From Streptomyces harbinensis (GTDB taxonomy: Bacteria > Actinomycetota > Actinomycetes > Streptomycetales > Streptomycetaceae), in NCBI RefSeq assembly GCF_900116145.1, contig NZ_FPAB01000002.1, positions 599,193-663,192 of the forward strand: a stretch of DNA of 64,000 bases, in the 5' to 3' direction. The first letter of the stretch is position 1; every line of letters starts with the position of its first letter. Shown piece by piece: positions 16,322 through 35,420 of this stretch. The notes beneath the pieces are model-generated. The model did not search any database. It worked only from the letters and a program-made list of their open reading frames with translations, and was not told the DNA's origin. The position numbers and the translations under genes were made by a program.

Positions 16322-17302
16322 TCAGCCCGCCACCACGCTCTCGCCGGAGACCGCCAGCGCCCGGCGTTCCTCGTCCGCGATCTCCTCCTCCAGGTCCTCC
16401 GAGACGGTGTCGAGCCGCAGCCCGCCCGCCGTCTCCGACAGCGCCGACTCGATCGCGTGCAGCCGCCGTCCCGCGCACTCGGTGGCGTACTCCAGCAGAT
16501 CGCGCATCACCAGACCGAACAGATCGGCCGGGTAGTCGCGGGTGGCGTGCTGGATCTGCCGGATGGCGTGCGGCAGCAGCTCCCGCATCCGCCGGGTGAC
16601 GACCTGCCAGTTGTCCGGGTCGGCGGCCACCAGCCGGCGGCAGGTGTAGGTGCCCCACGCCATGTGCCGCCGCTCGTCGTCCCGGATGCGGGAGATCATC
16701 TGCCGCATGCCGGGGAAGATGTTCAGCTCGGTGCAGATCCGGGTCCAGGCGAAGTACCCGGTCAGCGCCAGCACGCCCTCCACCACGTGGTTGTAGGTGA
16801 CCGACGCCCGCACCTGGTTCCGCGGGGTCGGGTCGTGCCGCAGCCGGTCCAGCGACTCCGGCAGCGCGTCGAAGAAGATCCGCCGGTAGCCGGGGTTGTC
16901 GGCGACCAGGCCGTTCAGGTCCTCGTGCAGCCCCACCGCGTCCAGCCACATCCGGAAGACCTCGGTGTGCTTGGCCTCCTCGTAGCAGAACTGGGTCAGA
17001 TACATCTCGTCCGCCAGCCGTCCCTCGTGCGACATGGCGGCCATGAACGGCTGGAGGTCGTGGGTGACGGCCTCCTCGCCCGCCAGGAACATCGCGCACA
17101 GGCCGGTGAACGCCTCGCGCGACACGTCGTCGAGCCGCGCCCAGTCCTCGGCGTCGCGGGAGAAATCCAGATCGGCCGGGTTCCACGCCTTCGCGTGGCC
17201 CTTGCGGAACAGCCGCAGCGGCAGACTGTCGAAGTCCAGCCCGCCCCGGGCCAGCGCCGAGAAGTCCTTGCGCTGGGGCTGCGGTACGTCGTGCGCGGTC
17301 AT
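16322..17302 (-). CDS. R2-like ligand-binding oxidase (R2lox), Mn/Fe type
   Basis: Ferritin-like oxidase of 326 residues that resembles the R2lox group (Mycobacterium tuberculosis Rv0233), not true ribonucleotide reductase beta. Metal ligands can be placed as E76, E109, H112, E175, E210 and H213 (GEEAVT, YEEAKH, VVEGV, DDERRHMAWGTY). V79 and Y170 match the Val and Tyr that form the ether cross-link in characterised R2lox proteins. In that family a Mn/Fe pair activates oxygen and a fatty acid is bound at the site; the physiological substrate is unknown. GGAAGGAG stands 6 bases before the ATG. It lies between thioesterase and FkbH-like genes, so an oxidative step on an acyl intermediate is plausible. 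Confidence 0.88.
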   Translation of the reverse strand: MTAHDVPQPQRKDFSALARGGLDFDSLPLRLFRKGHAKAWNPADLDFSRDAEDWARLDDVSREAFTGLCAMFLAGEEAVTHDLQPFMAAMSHEGRLADEMYLTQFCYEEAKHTEVFRMWLDAVGLHEDLNGLVADNPGYRRIFFDALPESLDRLRHDPTPRNQVRASVTYNHVVEGVLALTGYFAWTRICTELNIFPGMRQMISRIRDDERRHMAWGTYTCRRLVAADPDNWQVVTRRMRELLPHAIRQIQHATRDYPADLFGLVMRDLLEYATECAGRRLHAIESALSETAGGLRLDTVSEDLEEEIADEERRALAVSGESVVAG

Positions 17303-17334
17303 GGTGGCTCCTTCCAGCCGGGAGAGGGACGGGG

Positions 17335-18371
17335 TCAGCCGCCGATGCGGAGGTCGAGGTACGGGGGCGGCTGCGGCACCTCGGCGTCGGGCGCGGTGAG
17401 CACCAGCGCGTCCCCGGTACGGCCGGTCTCCTCGAAGCCGGCGAACCGGTAGGTCACGTACATCACCCGGTTGCGGTCGGTGGGCACGAAGGCGGCCGTC
17501 AGCCGCGCCCCGTTCTCCCGCGCCAGCCGCATCACGTGGTGCAGCAGCACGGTGCCCACGCCCCGGTTCATCACCCGGCAGGACATCAGCAGCAGCTTCA
17601 GCCGCCACTCGGGCCCGGCCGTCTCCACCAGGGCGAGCCCGATCCGGCCGTAACTGCCGAACCGGTCCTCCAGACCGGCCATCAGCAGCAGATGGTCCTC
17701 GGACGCCGACAGCGCCTCCAGCTCCTCGTAGGAGTAGGTGGCACCGGTGGAGTTGAGCTGATTGGTGCGCACCGTCAGCTCCTCCGCCCGCTGGAGGTCG
17801 CTCACCTGCGCGCGGTCGATGGTGAAGACCATGCCGAGGGTGGACAGGAACTCCTCGCCCGCGCCCTCGAAGCTCTCCTCCGCCCGCACCCGGGCCTCGC
17901 TGCTGCGGTACATCTCCCGGCGGCGGGCGGCGTCCTCGGTGCGGAAGCGCGGGGTGAACTCCGGGCGGCCGGGCAGCTCGGCCACCGTGTCCGCGTGCAC
18001 GCACAGCACTTGGGGGTGGGCGAACGCCACCTCCTCCAGCTCGAAGGGCTGGTCGTCGATGAACGCCAGCGCGTCGATCCCGATGTTGAGGGACTTGGCG
18101 ACCGCCTCCACCGACACCGACTTCGGGCCCCAGGTGATCTGCGGGGCCAGGAAGTACTCGGCGATACCCAGCTCCGTCAGCCGCCGCATCGCCACCTCGT
18201 GGTCGTTGCGGCTGGCGACGGAGAGCAGGATGCCCCGCTCGTCCAGCGCCCGCAGCGTCTCCAGCACCCCGGGACGCAGACGCACCTCCCCGTCCTCCAG
18301 CAGCACCCCGTCCCACACCGTGTGGTCCAGATCCCACACCAGGCATTTGACGCGGCCCCGGCCGTCCCCGG

Positions 18372-18375
<4 letters not shown>
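17335..18375 (-). CDS. FkbH-like glyceryl-ACP synthase, HAD-IIIC domain
   Basis: Takes 1,3-bisphosphoglycerate and forms glyceryl-ACP, the first step to methoxy- or hydroxymalonyl-ACP extender units. The protein has 346 residues. The HAD domain shows DLDHTVWDG (nucleophile D15, D17), SVASRND, K in GPKSVS and FIDDQPFE. The C-terminal half is the acyltransferase-like FkbH domain with RTNQLNSTG and NRGVGTVLLHH. ATGA overlap with the acyl-CoA dehydrogenase gene. The partner ACP is the 88-residue protein two genes upstream. Confidence 0.9.
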
Positions 18376-19507
<1,132 letters not shown>

Positions 19508-19511
<4 letters not shown>

Positions 19512-19774
19512 GCCTCACCGACCGAGGCGGCGTCCGGCGTGCGCAGCCGCCCGACCAGGGCCGACATGGCCGACACGGTACGGAAGTTGTCCAGGGACAT
19601 CTCCTCGTTGGGGATCCGCAGCCCGAACTCCTTCTCCAGGAACATCACCAGCTCCATGGCGAACAGGGAGTTGACGAAGCCCAGGGTGAAGATGTCCACG
19701 TCGTCGTCGAGTTCGACACCCGGGAAGCGGCTGAGCACGAAGTCCCGGATGGTGCGGCCGGTCTGGTCCGACAT
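19508..19774 (-). CDS. FkbJ-like acyl carrier protein
   Basis: Discrete carrier of 88 residues. Phosphopantetheine is expected on S36 in LGFVNSLFAMEL, which departs from the standard DSL motif but is typical of FkbJ-type carriers. It carries the three-carbon unit while it is oxidised to hydroxymalonyl-ACP. The stop overlaps the ATG of the dehydrogenase gene by 4 bases; a 46-base gap separates it from the FkbK-like gene. Confidence 0.88.
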
Positions 19775-19820
19775 TCCGTCTCCTTGAGCAGATAGCGATG
19801 AGCGGGGTGGATGGCAGGGG

Positions 19821-20668
19821 TCAGGCGGCGTCGGCGTAACGGAAGAAGCCCTCGCCGGACTTGCGGCCGTGCAGGCCCGCGTCGACCATCCGCTGGAGCA
19901 GCGGGCACGGCCGGTACTTGCTGTCCTGGAAGTTCTCGTAGAGCACGTCGATGCTGTAGAGGATCGTGTCCAGGCCGATCAGGTCGGCGGTGGCCAGCGG
20001 GCCCATGGTGTGGCCGAAGCACTCGGTGAAGATCCGGTCCACCTGCTCGGCCGTCGCCACCCCGTCGGCCACCAGGAACACGGCCTCGTTGATGGTGAGC
20101 ATCAGCACCCGGTTGGACACGAAGCCGGGGGAGTCGTTGACCAGCACCCCGCTCTTGCCGACGCTCGCCAGGAGGGCCTGCGCGGTGTCGATGGTCTGCT
20201 GCGAGGTGTGCCAGCCCTTGATGACCTCCACGGTGCCCTTCATCGGCACCGGGTTCATGAAGTGCATGCCCAGCACCCGGTCGGGCCGCCCCGTCCTGGC
20301 GGCCACCTTGGTGATGGGGATCGCCGAGGTGTTCACCGCGAACACCGTCTCCGGCCGGCACACCGCGTCCAGCCGCGGGTACAGCTCCCGCTTGAGCTCC
20401 CAGTTCTCGGTGATGTTCTCCACCAGGAACTCCACCTCGCCCAGCTCCGCCACATCGGTGGAGTACGTCACCCGGCGGGTCATGTCCGCCCGCTGCGGCC
20501 CGGTGGCGCCCAGCAGCGCGCCGAACCGCTCGTACCGCTCGATCTCCGCCCGCGCCCGGTCCAGCGCCTCCTTGCTGCGGTCGGTGAGCACCACCTCGTG
20601 GCCGTGCTCGGTCAGGTTCTGGGTGAGCCCGGTGCCCATGACCCCGGCACCCACCACTCCGACACGTG

Positions 20669-20672
<4 letters not shown>
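19821..20672 (-). CDS. FkbK-like 3-hydroxyacyl dehydrogenase
   Basis: NAD-dependent dehydrogenase of 283 residues. GAGVMGTGL (residues 8-16) is the dinucleotide-binding loop with D31 following (LTDRS). The catalytic His is H137 in LGMHFMNPVP, preceded by NTSAIPITK. In the extender pathway it oxidises glyceryl-ACP. The ATG overlaps the PKS stop by 4 bases, so synthesis of the extender unit is coupled to the PKS. Length and neighbours favour FkbK over a catabolic 3-hydroxybutyryl-CoA dehydrogenase. Confidence 0.88.
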
Positions 20673-30007
<9,335 letters not shown>

Positions 30008-30023
30008 GGCTCCCCAGTCCGGA

Positions 30024-31862
30024 TCAGGCGAGGTGGTCGGCATCGAAGGTCCCCGCGCTCCAGCGCTCACGGCACTCGGCGCGCTTGATCTTGGCGCTGC
30101 TCGTGTACGGCAGCACCCCGGGCCGCAGCAGGCCCACCTCGCTCACCCGCACCCCGTGCTCGGCGGTCACCGCGCGCCGGATCGCCGCCTCCAGCTCGCC
30201 GGCCCGCACGGAGTTGCGCGGCAGCTCGGCGCCTTCGGCGACCGGGCCGCGCACCACCGGGTGGCGGCGCTGGACCTCCGCCAGCACCACCAGCTTCTCC
30301 TGGCCGCCGTCGTCCACCGAGAAGGCCGCGCAGCGGTCCTGGCGCAGCGCCGGGTGGCTGCCGGAGACGGTCGCCTCGATGTCGTGCGGGTAGTAGTTGA
30401 GGCCGTCCAGGATGATGACGTCCTTGCGGCGGCCGGTGATGAACAGCTGGCCGTCGTACAGGAATCCGAGGTCCCCGGTGCGCAGGAACACCAGGTCCGG
30501 GTCCTGCGGCAGCCGCGCCCTGAACGTCTCCTCGGTGATCGCCGGCGCGTCCCAGTAGCCGGAGCCGACGCTGTACCCGGAGACGTACACCTCACCGATC
30601 GCGTCGTCCGCGCACGGCTCACCGGTGGCCGGGTCGACGATCCGCAGCGTCAGCGAGGGCTGGATCTGGCCGCACCCCACCAGCTGCCGGGCCCGCGCCC
30701 CCTCGGTGGCGGGCCGCACCCGGCCGGCCACCAGGGCGGCGGCGTCGAAGGAGCGGATCACCGGCTCCTCGGGCGCCGGGCCACCGCTGACCATCACGGT
30801 CGACTCGGCCAGCCCGTAACAGGGGAAGAACGTCGCCCGGCGGAACCCGGCGGGCGCGAACTTCTCGGCGAACCGCTCCAGGGTCTCCGGCCGCACCGGC
30901 TCGGCGCCGACCGCGGCCAGCCGCCAGCCGGACAGATCGAGCTTCGCGATCTGCTCCTCGCTGATCCGGCGCACGCACAGCTCGTAGGCGAAGTTCGGGG
31001 CCACCGAGATGGCGTCGCCCCGGTCGGAGATGGCCCGCAGCCAGTTGAACGGGTGCTGGACGAACGCCAGTGGCGGCATCAAGGTCGCCTCGAACCCGGC
31101 GTACAGCGGCTGGAAGACCGCGTTGACCAGCCCCATGTCGTGGAAGAGCGGCAGCCACAGCACCACCGGCGGCGGCGTCTGCCCCTCCTCCAGATCACCG
31201 CGCGCGCCATTGGTGTGAATGAGCGCCAGATTGTCCAGCACATTGGCGTGGGTGAGCATGACGCCCTTGGGCAGCCCGGTCGAGCCGGAGGAGTACTGGA
31301 GGTACGCCACGGTGTCCCGGTCGATGTCCGGCTCGCGCCACTCCCCGGCGACGGCGGTGTCCACCGTGTCGGTGGCCAACTGCCTGACACCGGCCAGCGC
31401 CCGGCCCACCTGCTCGCTGCCGGCCAGCTTCTCCAGTACGCCGGTGGTGCTGAGGAACAGCGCCGGACGCGCCGAGGCCAGCACCGCCTCCAGCCGGTCG
31501 GTCTTCGCCCCGTCCCGGCCGGTCTCCACCGGTGGGATCGGCACCGCGATCATCCCGGCGTACAGCGCGCCGAAGAAGGCGGGGACGAAGTCAAGACCGG
31601 GGCCGTAGTTGAGCAGCACCCGGTCGCCGGGCTTCGCCACCCGCAGCAGTTCCACGGCGATCGCCCGCGCCCGCAGATCGACCTGGGCCGGGGTGAGGGA
31701 ATCGCTTTCCTCCACCCCGTTCTCCAGAAAGGAGAAATACCGGCGGTCGGGTTCCCCGGCCGCCCGCGCGCGGCACATCTCGACCAGGGTGAGCCAGCCC
31801 GGATCGTCGTCCTGCGGCGCCGCCGTGCCGGCGGAAGTGGGAGAAAAAGTGCCCTGCACCAT
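30024..31862 (-). CDS. Fatty acyl-AMP ligase (FAAL)
   Basis: Adenylates a fatty acid and hands it to a carrier protein. The product has 612 residues. The ATP loop YSSGSTGLPKG lies at 190-200; WLPLFHDMGL, PCYGLAEST and RTGDLGFLYDGQLFITGRRKD are typical of FAAL and FadD32-like enzymes. The ligase continues through LNYYPHDIE to a C-terminal SSAKIKRAECR with the catalytic-type lysine. Length suits FAALs. It is the first minus-strand gene of the cluster, 16 bases before the PKS that begins with an ACP, so the acceptor is probably that ACP. Promoter lies in 31863-32125. Confidence 0.92.
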   Translation of the reverse strand: MVQGTFSPTSAGTAAPQDDDPGWLTLVEMCRARAAGEPDRRYFSFLENGVEESDSLTPAQVDLRARAIAVELLRVAKPGDRVLLNYGPGLDFVPAFFGALYAGMIAVPIPPVETGRDGAKTDRLEAVLASARPALFLSTTGVLEKLAGSEQVGRALAGVRQLATDTVDTAVAGEWREPDIDRDTVAYLQYSSGSTGLPKGVMLTHANVLDNLALIHTNGARGDLEEGQTPPPVVLWLPLFHDMGLVNAVFQPLYAGFEATLMPPLAFVQHPFNWLRAISDRGDAISVAPNFAYELCVRRISEEQIAKLDLSGWRLAAVGAEPVRPETLERFAEKFAPAGFRRATFFPCYGLAESTVMVSGGPAPEEPVIRSFDAAALVAGRVRPATEGARARQLVGCGQIQPSLTLRIVDPATGEPCADDAIGEVYVSGYSVGSGYWDAPAITEETFRARLPQDPDLVFLRTGDLGFLYDGQLFITGRRKDVIILDGLNYYPHDIEATVSGSHPALRQDRCAAFSVDDGGQEKLVVLAEVQRRHPVVRGPVAEGAELPRNSVRAGELEAAIRRAVTAEHGVRVSEVGLLRPGVLPYTSSAKIKRAECRERWSAGTFDADHLA

Positions 31863-31928
31863 GCCTGACCTCTCATCCGAGGAGCGGTGAATTCAAACCG
31901 ACCGGAATTCCCGGGTCGAGCGGTGGCC

Positions 31929-31959
31929 ATCTTAGGCAAGCGGCACAGGGCGCGGACAA
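31929..31959 (-). promoter_or_regulatory. Candidate promoter for the FAAL-PKS operon
   Basis: On the minus strand TTGTCC (31959-31954), a 19-base spacer and TAAGAT (31934-31929), 66 bases before ATG 31862. Both boxes are close to the vegetative consensus, but the spacer is longer than the optimum. Confidence 0.4.
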
Positions 31960-31965
31960 CCGTCC

Positions 31966-32004
31966 TTGGAAGAGGTTCGGATCCGTCTTTGGAATGAGCC
32001 GAAG
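31966..32004. repeat. Direct repeat in the bidirectional cluster promoter
   Basis: TTGGAA-GAG (31966-31974) and TTGGAATGAG (31989-31998) are each followed by a CG-containing tail and begin 23 bases apart, about two helical turns. They lie between the two divergent operons, a suitable place for an operator. No regulator gene is present in the cluster. Confidence 0.3.
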
Positions 32005-32125
32005 ACATGCTGGGGGAGGGGAGTTATTCGTTCCTGAGCGGCTATTTTCCGGCCCTCCCCATCCGTACGCTTCTGGGGCACAGGCGCACCGGCCGACACG
32101 GAATTCCCGGAGAAAGGGTTGTGCT

Positions 32126-33361
32126 GTGCTGGACCAACGTGAACACGTACGCCCCGAAGTGGTGGTGACCGGCATGGGCGCCACCACCCCGCTGGGCGGA
32201 GACGTCCCCACCAGCTGGTCGGCCCTGCTGGCCGGCGAGTCGGGTGTCACCGCCCTGGAGGACCCCTGGGCCGGACAACTGCCGGTGCGCATCGCCGGCG
32301 TGCTGCGCAAGGACCCGGCCGAGATCGTGGACCGGGTGCAGCGCCGCCGGCTCGACCGCAGCCAGGAAGCTGCCCTGGTCGCCGCCCGCGAGGCGTGGTC
32401 GGACGCCGGCGCCCCCGAGGTGGACCCCGAACGGCTCGCCGTCGTGGTCGGCACCGGCATCGGCGGCGCGCTGACCATGCTGGACCAGGACGACCGGCTC
32501 GAAGAACTGGGGCCCCGGCTGCTCTCCCCGTTCACCATCCCGCGGCTGATGCCCAACGGCGCCGCCGCCGTCGTCTCCCTCGAACTCGGCGCCCGCGCCG
32601 GCACCCACGCCCCCACCAGCGCCTGCGCCTCCGGCGCCGAGGCGCTGGCGGTGGGCGCCGCGCTGATCCGCTCCGGCCGCGCGGACGTGGTGGTGGCCGG
32701 CGGCACCGACGCCTGTCTGCACCCGCTCTCCATCGGCGGCTTCGCCCGCATGGGCGCGCTCTCCACCCGCAACGACACGCCCGAGCTGGCCTCCCGCCCC
32801 TTCGACCGGGACCGGGACGGCTTCGTGATGGCCGAGGGCGCCGGCCTGCTCGTCCTGGAACGCGCCGAGTTCGCCCGGGCCCGCGCCGCCCGCCCCTACG
32901 CGGTGCTGGCCGGCGCCGGCGTCACCTCCGACGCGCACGACATGACCACCCCCGACACCCGCGGCCAGGTGCGCGCCCTCACCGAGGCGCTGCGCGACGC
33001 GGACCTCACCCCCGCCGACATCGGCCACGTCAACGCGCACGCCACCGGCACCCCGGCCGGGGACATCACCGAGGCCCGCGGCATCGCCCAGGCCGTCGGC
33101 ACCCATCCGGCCGTCACCGCCACCAAGTCCGCCACCGGCCACCTGCTGGGCGCGGCCGGCGCGGTGGAGGCGGTCTTCACCGTCCTCACCCTGCGGCACG
33201 CGCTGATCCCGGCCACCCGCAACCTCACCGTCACCGCACCCGAGGTGGAACTCGACCTCGTCACCGGGGAGCCCCGGGCCGTCCCGGTCACCGCCGCGCT
33301 GTCCACGTCCTTCGGCTTCGGCGGCCACAACGTGGTGCTGACCTTCAGGAGCCCATCGTGA
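32126..33361 (+). CDS. FabF-like 3-oxoacyl-ACP synthase (KAS II type)
   Basis: Condensing enzyme of 411 residues for discrete ACP substrates. VVVTGMGATTPLG starts the fold; the nucleophile is C167 in SACASGAEAL, with catalytic His residues in NAHATGTPAGD and SATGHLLGAAG, and the FGFGGHN loop near the end. It starts at GTG 32126 after a GGAGAAAGG stretch. Its stop forms a GTGA overlap with the desaturase gene. It may elongate or load the acyl chain on the adjacent ACP; unlike a chain-length factor it keeps its Cys. Confidence 0.9.
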   Translation: MLDQREHVRPEVVVTGMGATTPLGGDVPTSWSALLAGESGVTALEDPWAGQLPVRIAGVLRKDPAEIVDRVQRRRLDRSQEAALVAAREAWSDAGAPEVDPERLAVVVGTGIGGALTMLDQDDRLEELGPRLLSPFTIPRLMPNGAAAVVSLELGARAGTHAPTSACASGAEALAVGAALIRSGRADVVVAGGTDACLHPLSIGGFARMGALSTRNDTPELASRPFDRDRDGFVMAEGAGLLVLERAEFARARAARPYAVLAGAGVTSDAHDMTTPDTRGQVRALTEALRDADLTPADIGHVNAHATGTPAGDITEARGIAQAVGTHPAVTATKSATGHLLGAAGAVEAVFTVLTLRHALIPATRNLTVTAPEVELDLVTGEPRAVPVTAALSTSFGFGGHNVVLTFRSPS

Positions 33362-34272
33362 AGCCCGACATCCTCGTCGAACTGGAACCCGTCGTCGCCC
33401 GGAACCTCGACCGGCATCTGTCCATCGCCAAGGAGTGGATGCCGCACGAGTACGTGCCCTGGGAGGAGGGCCGCGACTTCGTCGAACAGCCCTGGCACCC
33501 CGACCAGTCCCGGCTCAGCCCGGAGGCCAGGATCGCGCTGGAGGTCAACCTCCTCACCGAGGACAACCTGCCCAGCTACCACCGGGAGATCGCCAACCGG
33601 TTCGGCCGGGACGGGGCCTGGGGCACCTGGGTGGGCCGCTGGACCGCCGAAGAGGGCCGGCACGCCATGTGCATCCGCGACTATCTGCTGGTCACCCGGG
33701 CGCTGGACCCCGACCAGCTGGAGGCCGAGCGGATGGCCGTGATGCAGGCCGGGCACCACAGCGAACGGCTCGGCGCCGTCCGGTCGCTGGCCTACGTCTC
33801 CTTCCAGGAGCTGGCCACCCGCATCGCGCACCGCAACACCGGACGCTTCGTCAACGATCCGATCGCCGACCAGCTGCTCGGCCGGGTCGCCGCGGACGAG
33901 AACCTGCACATGGTCTTCTACCGGTCCCTGGTCTCCGCCGCCCTGGAGATCGACCCCTCGGAAACCGTCCGTGCCATCATCGACGAAATCACCTCGTTCG
34001 CCATGCCCGGAACGATGATCCCGAATTTCACCCGGAAATCCCTGGTGATCGCCAGATCCGGTATCTACAACCTGCGCATTCACCACGACGAAGTGGTGCG
34101 CCCACTGTTGAAGCACTGGCGCCTCTTCGACATCGAAGGGCTGGACGCCGAGGCGGAAAAGGCCCGCGAAGAACTCGCCGTCCACCTCGAACTCCTCCAG
34201 GTGCAGGCGGAACGGCAGCAGGACCGTTTCCACACCGCGGCGGCCCGCCGCCGCGACCGCAAGCCTTCCTGA
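33358..34272 (+). CDS. Soluble acyl-ACP desaturase, diiron
   Basis: Ferritin-like desaturase of 304 residues resembling plant stearoyl-ACP and mycobacterial DesA proteins. Diiron ligands are placed at E68 (TEDNLPSY), E99 and H102 (EEGRH), E151 (FQELAT), E181 and H184 (DENLHM). It introduces a double bond into an acyl chain carried on ACP, needing ferredoxin and oxygen. Start GTG 33358 overlaps the KAS stop. With the ACP 32 bases downstream it forms a three-gene cassette that should prepare an unsaturated starter for the FAAL/PKS. An acetylenase-like second round is possible but unsupported. Confidence 0.9.
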   Translation: MKPDILVELEPVVARNLDRHLSIAKEWMPHEYVPWEEGRDFVEQPWHPDQSRLSPEARIALEVNLLTEDNLPSYHREIANRFGRDGAWGTWVGRWTAEEGRHAMCIRDYLLVTRALDPDQLEAERMAVMQAGHHSERLGAVRSLAYVSFQELATRIAHRNTGRFVNDPIADQLLGRVAADENLHMVFYRSLVSAALEIDPSETVRAIIDEITSFAMPGTMIPNFTRKSLVIARSGIYNLRIHHDEVVRPLLKHWRLFDIEGLDAEAEKAREELAVHLELLQVQAERQQDRFHTAAARRRDRKPS

Positions 34273-34304
34273 CACGACCACCACGGCAGAACCGGGAGAC
34301 CAGC

Positions 34305-34553
34305 ATGTCCGAGCAGTCCATCCTCACTTCGGTGGCCGGCATCGTCGAGGAGATCGGCGGGGTGCCCGCCGCCGACGTCACCCCCGAGAAGCACCTCGTC
34401 GACGACCTCGGCATCGACTCGCTCGCCCTCATCGAGATCGCCGTCGCGGTCGGCGAGGAGTTCAGGATCGAGCTGAGCGACGACGAACTGAAGGAACTGC
34501 GCACCGTCCAGGACGTCGTCCTGCACATAGAGAAGGGGCTGGCCGCACGGTGA
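34305..34553 (+). CDS. Acyl carrier protein
   Basis: Discrete carrier of 82 residues with the canonical phosphopantetheine site DLGIDSLALIE (S39) and acidic helices. GGGAG precedes the ATG. It is the last gene of the KAS-desaturase-ACP set and probably carries the chain during desaturation. Confidence 0.92.
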   Translation: MSEQSILTSVAGIVEEIGGVPAADVTPEKHLVDDLGIDSLALIEIAVAVGEEFRIELSDDELKELRTVQDVVLHIEKGLAAR

Positions 34554-34590
34554 CACCCCGCGCGGGCTGACCGCCCCACCACCGCGGACC

Positions 34591-34618
34591 AGCGGCCGGC
34601 CCCCCGGGGCCGGCCGCT
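34591..34618 (+). terminator. Strong hairpin terminator after the ACP gene
   Basis: Perfect 13-base arms AGCGGCCGGCCCC / GGGGCCGGCCGCT around CC, 38 bases past the ACP stop. It marks the right edge of the biosynthetic cluster. Confidence 0.65.
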
Positions 34619-34784
34619 CCCGCGTTCGGGCACCGCGGCACCCCCGGCGGCCCTGTGGATCTCCGCACCCGGGCCGGGGCGCTGTCCGCAGCGCGCCCGC
34701 GCGTCACGATGCGTAGTGTGGGGGTCGGTACGGCAGGGGGCGGGTCGCCCCGACGGAACCGACGACGTCACGGAGAGACAATTC

Positions 34785-35384
34785 GTGAGCCATAGCGGTG
34801 GGTTCATCCCGATCGTGGCCGTGTATCTGCTGGTCGCCCTCATCGTGTTCGCGGGCCGCTCCGGCCTCCACACCATGGTGATCCCCGCCGAGGCCGCCGC
34901 CCTGTTCGCCGGCGCGGCCGGCGGCGGCGCGCTGGCCCCGGCCGTCGACGTCCCGATTCCGGCCATGATCGCCGTGGTGCTGCTGTCCGGCCTCGCCGCC
35001 AGCGCCGCCGGCTACACCGCAGGACACCGGCTCGGCCCGCCCGCCCTCGGCTGGCGGGTGCTCATCGTGCGCCGCGAACGGCTGCTCCAGGCGCACCGGT
35101 ACCTGGCGCACAGCGTCCGCTCCGCGCTCTTCCTCGGCCCCTTCACCGGCTTCCGCCGCCAGGTGATGCCCGCACTCGCCGGGATCACCGCACTGCCCTA
35201 CCGCCGCTTCCTGGCCTGGACGGGGCTCGGCACCGCCACCTGGACCCTGCTCTTCGTGGGCCTGGGCACCCTGGCCTCCCGGCACGCCCAGGGCATCACC
35301 CGCATCACCGCGGGCGTCTTCCTGCTGGCCGTGCTCTCGCTGGTGGCCGCCGACTTCACCGTCTGGCGGCTGCGCACCCGCTGA
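34785..35384 (+). CDS. DedA/VTT-family membrane protein
   Basis: Integral membrane protein of 199 residues. The amphipathic family segment is readable as SVRSALFLGPFTGFRRQVMP with Phe-Gly-Pro-Phe and paired arginines, then AGITALPYRRFLAW. Four to five hydrophobic segments surround it. DedA proteins act as lipid-carrier flippases or proton-linked membrane-homeostasis factors in other bacteria. GTG 34785 follows GGAGAG. Monocistronic, converging with the Nramp gene. Confidence 0.78.
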   Translation: MSHSGGFIPIVAVYLLVALIVFAGRSGLHTMVIPAEAAALFAGAAGGGALAPAVDVPIPAMIAVVLLSGLAASAAGYTAGHRLGPPALGWRVLIVRRERLLQAHRYLAHSVRSALFLGPFTGFRRQVMPALAGITALPYRRFLAWTGLGTATWTLLFVGLGTLASRHAQGITRITAGVFLLAVLSLVAADFTVWRLRTR

Positions 35385-35388
35385 CCGG

Positions 35389-35415
35389 CCGGCACCCGGG
35401 CCGGGCCGGTGCCGG
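35389..35415. terminator. Shared hairpin between convergent DedA and Nramp genes
   Basis: CCGGCACC / GGTGCCGG arms (8 bases, perfect) with an 11-base GC-rich centre, exactly between the two stop codons, so it can serve both strands. Confidence 0.5.
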
Positions 35416-35420
35416 ACCCG

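Noticed and set aside
16322..17302. Annotation as ribonucleotide reductase beta subunit
   Set aside because: The ligand spacing and the Val/Tyr cross-link pair match R2lox, and no reductase alpha subunit is nearby.
32126..33361. Chain-length factor of a type II PKS
   Set aside because: The active-site cysteine (SACASG) and both catalytic histidines are present, and there is no partner ketosynthase.
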